Shown here piece by piece: positions 40,414 through 48,690 of a DNA stretch of 64,000 nt (its first letter is position 1; the number at the start of each line of letters is the position of its first letter). The notes under the pieces are model-generated. The model was not told the origin of the DNA. It made no database searches and saw nothing but the letters and a program-made list of their open reading frames with translations. Origin of the DNA: Lentzea atacamensis (GTDB lineage: Bacteria; Actinomycetota; Actinomycetes; Mycobacteriales; Pseudonocardiaceae); the NCBI RefSeq assembly GCF_003269295.1, contig NZ_QLTT01000003.1, forward strand, positions 496,001-560,000. The letters run 5' to 3'. Position numbers and translations under genes: made by a program.

Positions 40414-41264
40414 GGCTGCAACACGAAGTCGTAGCGTGCTTCCAGCCACGGCACCTCGCACGTGCCGCCGTCCGGAGCGGGACCCGGCTCGCGCGGCTCG
40501 AACGCGACGACCAGCTCCTGCTTCGTGCCGAACACGACGTCGCTGTCGAGGTACTCCGCGCCTTCCTCGAACAGATGCGTGATCAGCGGCTCGTGCCCGT
40601 CGGCCGTGACGAGGAAGTGGACGTGCGCCGGCCGGAAGTGGCTGATCTCCGTCTGGCCGATCAGCGCGCCGACCGGGCCGTCCATCGGGATCGAGTACCC
40701 CTTCGGCGCGATCGTGCGGACGCAGTACGTGCCGTCCGGCCTGGTCCGGTACTTCGCGCGCAGCCGTGCCTCGTCGACGTCGGGCAGCTGGGCCTCGTAG
40801 GCACCGTCGGCGTCGGCCTGCCAGACGTCGAGCACCGCGCCGACCGGGGCGCCGTCGAGCGAACGGACGGTTCCGGTGATGTAGAGCGGAGTTCCGGCGA
40901 CGTCGTCGGACATGTCGCCGCCGAAGCCGAGCTCGGGGGAGCCCTCGATGTGGAACGGGCCGAGCACCGTCGCCGGTGTCGCGGCCGGGTCGAAGCGGTG
41001 GTTCATCTGCACGACCAGCATGCTCAGCCCGAGCACGTCGGAGGCGAGGATGAACTCCTCGCGCTTGTCGTCGCTGATCTGCCCGGTCGCGGTGAGCCAC
41101 CTGACCGCGGCCATCCACTCGTCCTCGGTGAGCCTGACCTCGCGGGCGAAGTCGTGCAGGTGCCGGACGAGCGCGGTGATGAGCTGCGCGGTGCGGGGGT
41201 CCTTCGCGGTGGCCCAGCGCTGCTCCGCCAGTGCGGTGATGTTGTCCTCGGTGACCAGCTGCAT
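40395..41264 (-). CDS. Intradiol ring-cleavage dioxygenase (hydroxyquinol 1,2-dioxygenase-like)
   Basis: The protein has 289 residues: N-terminal helical dimerisation domain (about 1-100) and catalytic beta-sandwich. The four non-heme Fe(III) ligands are visible with the family spacing: Y156 (DGAYEA), Y190 (PKGYSIP), H214 and H216 (RPAHVHF). Length and N-domain place it with catechol/hydroxyquinol 1,2-dioxygenases rather than protocatechuate enzymes. It would open a catechol or hydroxyquinol ring to a muconate or maleylacetate. It starts 3 bp after the preceding stop in the operon. Confidence 0.88.
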   Translation of the reverse strand: MQLVTEDNITALAEQRWATAKDPRTAQLITALVRHLHDFAREVRLTEDEWMAAVRWLTATGQISDDKREEFILASDVLGLSMLVVQMNHRFDPAATPATVLGPFHIEGSPELGFGGDMSDDVAGTPLYITGTVRSLDGAPVGAVLDVWQADADGAYEAQLPDVDEARLRAKYRTRPDGTYCVRTIAPKGYSIPMDGPVGALIGQTEISHFRPAHVHFLVTADGHEPLITHLFEEGAEYLDSDVVFGTKQELVVAFEPREPGPAPDGGTCEVPWLEARYDFVLQPCAPRS

Positions 41265-41267
41265 TGC

Positions 41268-42047
41268 TCATTCCTCCAACGGCGCGACGGACCGCGTGTT
41301 CGAGTCCACGGACAGGAAGATCCGGTTGGCGACGGGGTGCCGCAGCTCCTCGGCGAGCTGGCCGATCAACCCGGCGGTGCGGGCGAGCAACGCGAAGCCG
41401 CGCAACAGCTCCAGCGGCAGGCCCAGATCCGCCAGCACGGCGCCGCACGTGCCGGCGCCGTTGAGCGGCAGGGTCTTCCCGAGCACCTGCGGGTGGACCC
41501 TGCCGATCGCGGCGAAGAGCGACAGGTGCGGGCCGGTCAGTCCTTCCTCCGCCGCGATCTGGAACAGGCGCGGTGTGCGTGGATCGCCGTTCTTGTGCAC
41601 GTGGTGACCGAGGCCGGGGATTCGGGCTTTCCCCTGTGCCCGCACGGTTTCCAGCGCGAGCGCGTCCCAGCCGGCGTCGTCCTCCGGCAGCTGTGCGGAA
41701 CTGACGACGTCGTGCAGGAACCGGCCGCAGTCCTCGGTGACGCCGAGGAACCGGGAGCCGCCGCCGAGCAGCCCGGCCGCGAGCGCGCCCTGCACCGAGT
41801 CGGGCGCGGAGAGGTAGGTGAGGCGGCTGACGATCGCGGTCGGCGTGAACCCGTGGTCGGCGAGTGCGGCCAGCACGGCCTCGAACAGCCGTGTCTCGCC
41901 CGCGCTGGGCCTGCGCTGGGTGGCCAGCCAGAACGCGAGCTCGCCGAACCCGACGGTGCCCATCACGTCGTTCGCCAGGTCCTGTCCCAGCAGCGTGATC
42001 GTGTCGTGAGTCGACGCGCCGAGCGCGGTCTCGTAGTGATCAGCCAC
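41268..42047 (-). CDS. Citryl-CoA lyase / citrate synthase-like protein
   Basis: This 259-residue protein, shorter than citrate synthase (about 370-430), corresponds to the stand-alone citryl-CoA lyase type. PGLGHHVHKNGDPR matches the citrate-synthase GFGHRVYKxxDPR motif; GTVGFGELAFWLATQRRPS near the N-terminus is also typical. The GTG start has AAGGAGG upstream and overlaps the CoA-transferase stop by 8 bp. Together with the CoA-transferase it could activate and then cleave a citrate- or citramalate-like CoA ester formed in the degradation route. The exact substrate is inferred. Confidence 0.8.
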   Translation of the reverse strand: MADHYETALGASTHDTITLLGQDLANDVMGTVGFGELAFWLATQRRPSAGETRLFEAVLAALADHGFTPTAIVSRLTYLSAPDSVQGALAAGLLGGGSRFLGVTEDCGRFLHDVVSSAQLPEDDAGWDALALETVRAQGKARIPGLGHHVHKNGDPRTPRLFQIAAEEGLTGPHLSLFAAIGRVHPQVLGKTLPLNGAGTCGAVLADLGLPLELLRGFALLARTAGLIGQLAEELRHPVANRIFLSVDSNTRSVAPLEE

Positions 42048-43176
42048 GGTCCTCCTTCAGCCAGGCACGCAGTTCGTCGCCGTGCTCGTCCAGCTCGGGC
42101 GGCGGCAGTTTGTACACGGCGGGTGTCTCCGAGAACCGGATGGGATGCCGGGTCGTCGGCACGTCCCCGACCACGACGACAGGATCCAGCCCGAACCGCT
42201 CGGCCATGGCGAACCCGCCGTCGATCGTGTTGATCGGCCCGCACGGCACGCCCGCCGCGACGAGCAGGTCGAACCACTCGACGGCAGCGCGGGTGCGCAG
42301 CCGCTCGAGGAGGATCGGCCGGAGTTCCTCGCGGTTGCGGGTGCGGTCGGCGTTGCGCGCGAACCGCGGGTCGTCCGGAACCTCCGGCAGTCCGAGCACC
42401 TCGCACAGCCTGCGGAACTGGCCGTCGTTCGCGGCCGCGACGATCAGGTCGTTGTCCGCGGTGGGCAGCGGCTCGTAGGGGAACACGCTGGGGTGCGCGT
42501 TGCCCATCCGGAACGGCACGACGCCGCCCGCGACGAACGCCGAGCTGTGGTTCACCAGTCCCGTCAACGCCGACGACAGCAGGTTCACCTCCACCAGCTG
42601 GCCCTGGCCGGTGGCGTCACGGTGCCGCAGCGCCGCGAGAATGCCGATCACCGCGTGGTTGCCGGCCATGACGTCGAACACCGAGATGCCCGCGCGGTAG
42701 GGCGGCCCGTCCGGGTCGCCCGTGAGGCTCATCAGGCCGGAGATCGCCTGCACCATCAGGTCGTAGCCGGGCACGTGCCGGCCGTCGCCAGAGCCGAAGC
42801 CCGTGATGGACGCGTAGATCACGCGCGGGTTCGCCGCGCTGACGCTGGGGTGGTCGAGGCCGTACTTGGCGAGGCCACCCGGTTTGAAGTTCTCGATCAG
42901 CACGTCCGCGCGCCGGGCCAGCTCGCGGCCCAGCTCGGCGTCGGCCTCGTCGCGCAGATCGAGCGCTATGGACCGCTTGCCGCGGTTGATGCCGAGGTAG
43001 TAGGTCGAGACGTCGTCGCGCACGGGCGGCATCCACGTGCGCGTCTCGTCTCCTTGCGGGCCTTCGACCTTGATGACCTCCGCGCCCATGTCGGCCAGCA
43101 GCATGGTCGCGTACGGTCCCGCGAGCACGCGGGAGAAGTCGGCGACGAGCAGTCCTTCGAGTGGTCCCCCGGGCAT
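42040..43176 (-). CDS. CaiB/BaiF family CoA-transferase
   Basis: The protein has 378 residues, a complete family III CoA-transferase: LEGLLVADFSRVLAGPYATM at the N-terminus, ADVLIENFKPGGL and the catalytic Asp in PGYDLMVQAISGLM. Start and upstream stop share a base (TGATG), so translation is coupled to the amidohydrolase. Family members transfer CoA between carboxylic acids without ATP. In this operon it probably makes the CoA ester used by the lyase-like protein. Confidence 0.88.
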   Translation of the reverse strand: MPGGPLEGLLVADFSRVLAGPYATMLLADMGAEVIKVEGPQGDETRTWMPPVRDDVSTYYLGINRGKRSIALDLRDEADAELGRELARRADVLIENFKPGGLAKYGLDHPSVSAANPRVIYASITGFGSGDGRHVPGYDLMVQAISGLMSLTGDPDGPPYRAGISVFDVMAGNHAVIGILAALRHRDATGQGQLVEVNLLSSALTGLVNHSSAFVAGGVVPFRMGNAHPSVFPYEPLPTADNDLIVAAANDGQFRRLCEVLGLPEVPDDPRFARNADRTRNREELRPILLERLRTRAAVEWFDLLVAAGVPCGPINTIDGGFAMAERFGLDPVVVVGDVPTTRHPIRFSETPAVYKLPPPELDEHGDELRAWLKEDRG

Positions 43177-44606
43177 CAGACGGATGTCCTGGTGTCGCCG
43201 CGGTACTCCGTGTACGTGTAGGGGTTGTCCAGCACCTTCGCGGTGGGGATGTCCGGGTTCATGCCCTTCTCCCACGCCTCCTCGCCGAGCTGCGCGCGCA
43301 GGTGCTCGACGGTCTGCTCGACCGCCGCGCGGATGGCTTTGAGGTCGACGCCGATCAGCCGGTGGTCGCGCTTGACGATCCGCCCGTCGACGATCACCGT
43401 GTCCACATCGGACCGTTGCGCCTGGAACGCCACGTGGCCGTAGGGGTTGAGCACCGGGAACATGGCGGGTGAGTTGTCGTTGCGCAGCAGGACGATGTCG
43501 GCCTTCTTGCCGGTTTCGATGCTGCCGAGGTCGTCACGCCCCAACGCTTTCGCGCCGCCCATGGTCGCCCACTCGACGACGTGCTCGGCCCGCAGCGACG
43601 AGTGCGTGACCGTCTCGTTCTTGGCGTGTGCCGCCATGTGTTCTCTTGCCCGGTCGGCGCCCAGAGTGCTGCGCATGGCGGAGAACAGGTCACCGCTCCA
43701 CCACACCGAGGTGTCCATCGACAGCGACACCGGGATGCCGTGGGCGCGGATCGCCCAGGTGGGCGGGTAACCCTGGCCCGCGCTCTGCTCGCTCTCGGTC
43801 GACACGGAGATGGAGCCACCGGTCGCGGCGATGCGGTGGTAGGAGTCGGCGGACAGCGTCGCGGCGTGCACGTAGATCGACTGCGGCGTCATGAAGCCGT
43901 TGTCGTGCATCAACCGGATGCCGTCGTCGTTCGTCGCGCCCCACACGCCCGCGTGGGTGGTGACGGGCACGCCCAGTTCACGGGCGACCTCGAACGCGGG
44001 CTTCTCCGGGAACGCGGGGTCGCCGGTGACGTCGAACGCGAGCTGGAAGCCGAGCATGTCGTCGTTCGTGATGCGGCGGTTCACGAAGTCGCGGAACTCG
44101 GGCTTGGCGGTCCAGTTCGCCGGGCTGTCCTGGATGTTGCCGTAGGCGAGCACGAACCGTCCGGGTACCTGCTGCAGCGCGTCGACGGCCGCGTCCGCGT
44201 GGTCGGTCGTCTGCAGCCCGTGCGACCAGTCGACCGTCGTGGTGACGCCGGCGTCGAGTGCCTCGGCGGCACCGAGGATGTTCCCCGCGTAGACGTCCTC
44301 CGGCCGGAAGACCTTGCCCCACTCGAGGTAGTACCAGACGAAGTACTGCGTGAGCGTCCAGTCGGCGCCGTACCCGCGCATCGCGGTCTGCCACAGGTGC
44401 CGGTGCGTGTCGATCATGCCCGGCAGGACGATGCCGCCGGTGGCGTCGACCTCCTCGGTGCCCGGTGGCACCTCCAGCCGCGGCCCGATCGCGGCGATCC
44501 GGTCGCCGACCACCAGCACGTCGTGGTCGGTGAGGATCCTCTTCTGGCCGTCCATGGTGAGGACCGTGCCGTTTCTCAGGACAACAGGACGTCGTTCGCC
44601 GACCAT
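43176..44606 (-). CDS. Amidohydrolase (AtzB/TrzN-like), first gene of catabolic operon
   Basis: The protein has 476 residues. The metal site of subtype III amidohydrolases is visible: MIDTHRHLW (HxH), VTTHAGVW, SIYVHAATL and the Asp in LSMDTSVWW. Such enzymes hydrolyse or deaminate N-heterocycles, including triazines, guanine and related compounds. GAGGAGG precedes the ATG. An IclR-type palindrome lies 24 bp upstream. Being first in an operon with a ring-cleavage dioxygenase, it may remove an amine or amide group from an aromatic or heterocyclic substrate. Confidence 0.85.
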   Translation of the reverse strand: MVGERRPVVLRNGTVLTMDGQKRILTDHDVLVVGDRIAAIGPRLEVPPGTEEVDATGGIVLPGMIDTHRHLWQTAMRGYGADWTLTQYFVWYYLEWGKVFRPEDVYAGNILGAAEALDAGVTTTVDWSHGLQTTDHADAAVDALQQVPGRFVLAYGNIQDSPANWTAKPEFRDFVNRRITNDDMLGFQLAFDVTGDPAFPEKPAFEVARELGVPVTTHAGVWGATNDDGIRLMHDNGFMTPQSIYVHAATLSADSYHRIAATGGSISVSTESEQSAGQGYPPTWAIRAHGIPVSLSMDTSVWWSGDLFSAMRSTLGADRAREHMAAHAKNETVTHSSLRAEHVVEWATMGGAKALGRDDLGSIETGKKADIVLLRNDNSPAMFPVLNPYGHVAFQAQRSDVDTVIVDGRIVKRDHRLIGVDLKAIRAAVEQTVEHLRAQLGEEAWEKGMNPDIPTAKVLDNPYTYTEYRGDTRTSV

Positions 44607-44629
44607 CGGGGACCTCCTCGACCGGCATG

Positions 44630-44643
44630 CGGACAGGTGTCCG
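44630..44643. promoter_or_regulatory. IclR-type operator before the catabolic operon
   Basis: CGGACA-GG-TGTCCG is a perfect inverted repeat 24 bp upstream of the amidohydrolase ATG. The same half-sites and 2-bp spacer recur before the iclR gene at 45498-45515. Confidence 0.75.
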
Positions 44644-44682
44644 TTGAATCCTCAACCTTCACCGGTCGGGCGTCAACCCCGC

Positions 44683-45486
44683 TCAGGCGACGACGATGTG
44701 CGGCACCGTGGCGAGCCGCGCGAAGTCGGCGCTGATGTCGCCGGCGGTCTGCAACAGCAGCGGCAGGTGGTGCTCGACCATGTGCTCGACCGACGTCTCG
44801 GACGCGTGGCAGTTGACGTTGATCCCGGCGATGACCGTGCCGTTCCCGTCCCGCAACGGCGCCGCGACCGACCGGATCCCCGGCGCGAGCTGCTGGTCGG
44901 TCAACGCCCACCCGCGCGCCCGCACGTCCCTGAGCTCCGCGTCCCGCTCGGCCGCGCCGGGTTGCCACCGCGGCGTGAGCCCGGACCGCGTCGGCTGGGC
45001 GAGCACCGCTTCGAGCTCTTCCTGCGGCAGCGCGGCGAGCTGCACCTTGCCCAGCGACGTCGGCAGCGCCGGGAACTTGGTCCCGATCTGCACGGACAGC
45101 GTGACGATCTTCGGCACCGCCACCCGCGCCACGTACACGATGTCCGACCCGTCGAGCTGGGCGATCGACACCGACTCGTTGGTCCGCGCCCCCAGCCGTT
45201 CCATGTGCGGCCGCGCGACCTCCCACAACCCGGTCGACCGCACGTAGGCGACGCCGAGCTCGAGCACCCGCGGCGTGAGCGCGAACCCGTTCTCGCACTG
45301 CCGCGCGTACCCGAGCTCGATGAGCGTGAGCAGGATCCGCCGCGCGGTCGGCCGCGCGAGCCCGGTGGCCGCCGCGACCTCGCTGAGCGGCATCACCGGG
45401 CGCAGGGGCTGGAACGCGCGGATCACGTCCAGGCCGCGGGCGAGCGCCTCGATGAAGTCGGGGCCGGTGTCGGGTCGCGCGGGCAT
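44683..45486 (-). CDS. IclR-family transcriptional regulator
   Basis: The protein has 267 residues. The winged helix-turn-helix spans about 10-75 (MPLSEVAAATGLARPTARRIL) and the effector domain about 85-260 with ALPTSLGKVQLAAL and GIRSVAAPLRDGNGTVIAGINV. It resembles PcaR/PcaU-type regulators of aromatic catabolism. It stands upstream of, and in the same direction as, the amidohydrolase operon. Matching palindromes before both genes indicate autoregulation and control of the operon. Confidence 0.9.
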   Translation of the reverse strand: MPARPDTGPDFIEALARGLDVIRAFQPLRPVMPLSEVAAATGLARPTARRILLTLIELGYARQCENGFALTPRVLELGVAYVRSTGLWEVARPHMERLGARTNESVSIAQLDGSDIVYVARVAVPKIVTLSVQIGTKFPALPTSLGKVQLAALPQEELEAVLAQPTRSGLTPRWQPGAAERDAELRDVRARGWALTDQQLAPGIRSVAAPLRDGNGTVIAGINVNCHASETSVEHMVEHHLPLLLQTAGDISADFARLATVPHIVVA

Positions 45487-45497
45487 AGCGCCAGCGT

Positions 45498-45515
45498 AGC
45501 GGACACTTGTCCGCT
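45498..45515. promoter_or_regulatory. IclR-type operator before the iclR-family gene
   Basis: AGCGGACA-CT-TGTCCGCT is an 18-bp perfect inverted repeat beginning 12 bp upstream of the regulator ATG. It shares CGGACA-N2-TGTCCG with the site at 44630-44643. Confidence 0.78.
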
Positions 45516-45558
45516 GATCGGCTCAAGACCTGCTGATCAGCTGCGTCGAACCTGACCG

Positions 45559-46329
45559 CTAGCTCTCGAACCGGCCGTGCCTGCCCTCTCCAGCGGTGAA
45601 CCGGGCAGCACCGGACGCGCCTTCGCGTGCCACGATCGGCACCCCGCCCACGCCCTCGGCCCGCAGCGCCTCCACCAGCGGCAGGTCGAGCCCGGCGTAG
45701 GTGGACGCCCGGTCCGCGAGCACGCACTCGAACGGGAACCCGGCGATCTGCTCGGCCAGCTCGATCGCGGCCGGCACCGCCTGCCCCGGCTCGACCACCC
45801 GGTTGGCCAGCCCGATCGCCAGCGCCTCGCCGGCGGGCACCGGACGTCCGGTGAGGATCAGGTCCAGCGCCCGGCCCAGCCCCACGATCCTGGGCAGGCG
45901 CACGGTGCCGCCGTCGATCAGCGGCACTCCCCAGCGCCGGCAGAACACGCCGAACACCGCGTCGCTCTCGGCCACCCGCAGGTCGGCGAGCAGGGCCAGT
46001 TCCAGCCCGCCCGCGACCGCGTGGCCGCTGACGGCCGCGATCAGCGGTTTGCTCAGCTGCAGCCTGGTCGGACCCATCGGTCCCGCGCCGTCGGGGTCGA
46101 GGTCGTTGCGGCGCGCGGGATCGTTGACGGAGGTCAGATCGGCGCCCGCGCAGAACGTGCCGCCCGCGCCCGCGAGCACCGCCACGCGCTGGGTCTCGTC
46201 CGCCTCGAACGCCAGGAAGGCGTCGCGGAGCCGGCGGGCCATCGGGCCGTCCACCGCGTTGCGCCGGTCAGGGCGGTTCATCCAGATCACCGTGGTGGTG
46301 CCCGTCGTCTCGACCCGCACGTCGTCCAT
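45559..46329 (-). CDS. Enoyl-CoA hydratase/isomerase family protein
   Basis: The protein has 256 residues with the crotonase fold. The oxyanion-hole motifs GGTFCAGADL and SGHAVAGGLELAL are intact. The first catalytic-Glu position of classical hydratases lies in GLELAL; the second region reads GVPLIDGGTVRLPRIVG. GAGGAGG precedes the ATG. It lies between the iclR gene and the PucR gene, all in the same direction, and may serve the same acid-degradation route or fatty acid metabolism. Confidence 0.85.
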   Translation of the reverse strand: MDDVRVETTGTTTVIWMNRPDRRNAVDGPMARRLRDAFLAFEADETQRVAVLAGAGGTFCAGADLTSVNDPARRNDLDPDGAGPMGPTRLQLSKPLIAAVSGHAVAGGLELALLADLRVAESDAVFGVFCRRWGVPLIDGGTVRLPRIVGLGRALDLILTGRPVPAGEALAIGLANRVVEPGQAVPAAIELAEQIAGFPFECVLADRASTYAGLDLPLVEALRAEGVGGVPIVAREGASGAARFTAGEGRHGRFES

Positions 46330-46357
46330 CCGCGCCTCCTCGGCGAAGTCCGGCTGG

Positions 46358-47497
46358 TCAGCGTCCCGTCAGGCCGACCGCCAGCGTCAGCTCCAGAACC
46401 CGTTGCGGCGAACCGAGATCGGGAAACAGCTCACGCAGCTGCGACATCCGGTACCGCACCGTCTGAGGGTGCACGAACAACGCCGTCGCCACCTCCTCCC
46501 GCCGCCCGTGATGCAGCAACCACGCCCGCAACGTCTCCTCCAGCCGGCGAGCGGTGCTCGCCGACAACGTGCGGAGCGGTGCGAGCGCGCGGGCTCGGAG
46601 GTCCGCGTACGCGTCGGGGTCGGCGCTCAGCACCAGCTCTGGCAGGTGGTCCTCAGTGTCCCGGATGTCGGGGGAGAGGGAGCGCGCGCGTACGGCTCGT
46701 GCGTAGGAGGCAGACGCACGGGTCCATGGGTGCGCCGGGCCGACGACGGCGTTGCGGCCGGTCAGCTGGCGTAGCAGGTGTGCGCGGTCGGCGTCGGGCA
46801 CCAGCAGCACGCCGAGGGCGTCCGGCAGGTCGTCGAGGACCAGGGTGCTGGGATCGAGCGAGCGGTACGCGGGGCGAGCCTGGGCGGCGGGCAGCAGAAC
46901 GGCGGTCAGCGACGTGGGCGGTTGCCAGCCGGCTCGCTGGGCGGCGGCGAGCAGGACGTCGGCGCCCGCGCCCGCCAGGAGGTCGCGGGCCAGCTGTTCC
47001 AGGTGACGCTCGTGGGCCAGGCCTCGTGCGGCCAGCTCGTCGGCGTGGCCCGCGGCGCTGGCGGCGGAGAGCTCGTCGATGTAGGCGAAGGTCAGCTCGG
47101 CGAACTTCGCCACCTCCTCGGCCGGGAGGCCCGCCGAGACCGCGCCCGCTGCCAGGCCGCGCCACGCCACGCGCGCGCCGACGCGGTAGGCACTCAGCAG
47201 GGCGTCCATCGAGCGGCCGTCGCGGACCTCGCCGCGGCCCAGCTCGTAGGCCGCGTCGCCCGCGTCGACACCGGTCGCCAGGCCGCCCGCGAGGTCGAGG
47301 TAGTGTCCGAGCGCCGTGCGGACGGCGCGGCGGATGGTGCCGCCCATGCGTCCGGTCAGCGCGTTGGCGTAGCTCGGGACCTCGTCGATGATGGCCTGGA
47401 CGACCTCGTCGGCGGTGGTCTTCAAGGCGGCCCTGAGCGCCATGACCGTCGTCTCATCCAGGGCCAGTTCGGTGGCCCTCCGCATTGCATGACTCAC
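46358..47497 (-). CDS. PucR/CdaR-type transcriptional regulator
   Basis: The protein has about 379 residues. A helical N-domain (about 1-160) and GGDEF-like fold precede a C-terminal helix-turn-helix of PucR type (RREEVATALFVHPQTVRYRM, about 330-350). The GTG at 47497 is chosen for AGGGA upstream; an ATG four codons later is an alternative. It is divergent from the reductase-desaturase genes across an 87-bp spacer containing GTCCTG-CGGA-CAGGAC. It therefore probably controls them. Confidence 0.82.
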   Translation of the reverse strand: MSHAMRRATELALDETTVMALRAALKTTADEVVQAIIDEVPSYANALTGRMGGTIRRAVRTALGHYLDLAGGLATGVDAGDAAYELGRGEVRDGRSMDALLSAYRVGARVAWRGLAAGAVSAGLPAEEVAKFAELTFAYIDELSAASAAGHADELAARGLAHERHLEQLARDLLAGAGADVLLAAAQRAGWQPPTSLTAVLLPAAQARPAYRSLDPSTLVLDDLPDALGVLLVPDADRAHLLRQLTGRNAVVGPAHPWTRASASYARAVRARSLSPDIRDTEDHLPELVLSADPDAYADLRARALAPLRTLSASTARRLEETLRAWLLHHGRREEVATALFVHPQTVRYRMSQLRELFPDLGSPQRVLELTLAVGLTGR

Positions 47498-47536
47498 GAT
47501 TTGTTCCCTGCGAACAATCCAGCCGGGCAGATTCAC

Positions 47537-47552
47537 GTCCTGCGGACAGGAC
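47537..47552. promoter_or_regulatory. Palindrome between PucR gene and reductase/desaturase operon
   Basis: GTCCTG-CGGA-CAGGAC is a perfect inverted repeat in the middle of an 87-bp divergent promoter region, a candidate binding site of the adjacent PucR-type regulator. Confidence 0.55.
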
Positions 47553-47583
47553 TTTACGCCCTGAGGCGCATCAAGCTGGAGTC

Positions 47584-48639
47584 ATGACGAGTGCCGCCCT
47601 CCGCAGCAGGGCGTGGAAACTGCTGGAACTGGTCACGACGCCGCTACTGCCGTCGGACTACCTCGACCTGGTCAGCCCGCTGCGTGCGGGCGCTGACCTG
47701 CGCGGACGCATCGAGGCCGTGCACAAGGAGACCGCCGACGCCGCGACCATCGTGATCCGGCCCGGACGGGGCTGGCGTGGCCACACGGCCGGTCAGTACA
47801 TCCGGATCGGTGTCGACGTCGACGGGGTGCGCCTGTGGCGTGCCTACTCGGTGACATCGCCCTCGAACCGGACGGACGGCCGCATCACCATCACGGTGAA
47901 GGCCATCCCGGACGGCAAGGTCAGCAACCACCTGGTCCGCAAGGTCAAGCCGGGCACGGTGATCCAGCTCGACCAGGCCTGCGGCGAGTTCGTCCTGCCG
48001 AAGACCAAGCCCGCCAAGGTGCTCTACCTGACGGCGGGAAGCGGCATCACGCCCGTGATGGGCATGCTGCGCGACACCGAGCTGGCCGACGCCGTCATGG
48101 TCCACTCCGCGCCGCGCCAGGAAGACGTGATCTTCCGCAACGACCTGCACGACCTCGTCGCGGACGAGAAGCTGCGGCTCGTCGAGCTGCACACCGACAC
48201 GCACGGCATGCTCGACGTCGCCCGCCTCCACGAGCTGGTGCCCGACTGGGCCGAGCGCGAGACCTGGGCCTGCGGGCCCACCGGCCTGCTCGACGCGGCC
48301 GAACAGCACTGGGCCGAGCACGACCTGGCCGACCGGCTGCACACCGAACGCTTCCGCCCCAGCGTCGTCGTGGCGGGCGACGGTGGCGAGGTCACGTTCA
48401 GCACCACGGGCAAGACCGTCGACGCCGACGGCGCCACGCCGTTGCTGGACGTCGGCGAGGAGGCCGGCGTGCTGATGCCGTCCGGCTGCCGCATGGGCAT
48501 CTGCTTCGGCTGCGTCACGCCTCTCAGGGCGGGCGCCGTCCGCGACCTGCGCACCGGCGAGATCACCGAGGCCGAGCCGGGCGTCCTCATCCAGACCTGT
48601 GTGTCCGCCGCGGCGGGCCCCTGCGACATCGAACGCTAG
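47584..48639 (+). CDS. Ferredoxin reductase with fused 2Fe-2S domain (desaturase electron donor)
   Basis: The protein has 351 residues: FAD domain with RAYSVTSPS (about 92), NAD(P) domain with LTAGSGITPVMGML and WACGPTGLL, and a C-terminal plant-type 2Fe-2S ferredoxin domain with GCRMGICFGC and a distal TCVS cysteine. CTGGAG precedes the ATG. It resembles Rv3230c of M. tuberculosis, which feeds electrons to the acyl-CoA desaturase DesA3. The desaturase gene follows 51 bp downstream, so the same partnership is likely. Confidence 0.9.
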   Translation: MTSAALRSRAWKLLELVTTPLLPSDYLDLVSPLRAGADLRGRIEAVHKETADAATIVIRPGRGWRGHTAGQYIRIGVDVDGVRLWRAYSVTSPSNRTDGRITITVKAIPDGKVSNHLVRKVKPGTVIQLDQACGEFVLPKTKPAKVLYLTAGSGITPVMGMLRDTELADAVMVHSAPRQEDVIFRNDLHDLVADEKLRLVELHTDTHGMLDVARLHELVPDWAERETWACGPTGLLDAAEQHWAEHDLADRLHTERFRPSVVVAGDGGEVTFSTTGKTVDADGATPLLDVGEEAGVLMPSGCRMGICFGCVTPLRAGAVRDLRTGEITEAEPGVLIQTCVSAAAGPCDIER

Positions 48640-48690
48640 CCCCGCGCGGGCACCCTCCACCCCTCGACTCCCCCCGCGAAAGCGAGCTAC

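Noticed and set aside
45577-47391. Plus-strand frame of about 600 codons over the hydratase and PucR genes
   Set aside because: It is Arg/Pro/Gly low-complexity without motifs; the minus-strand genes have clear family motifs.
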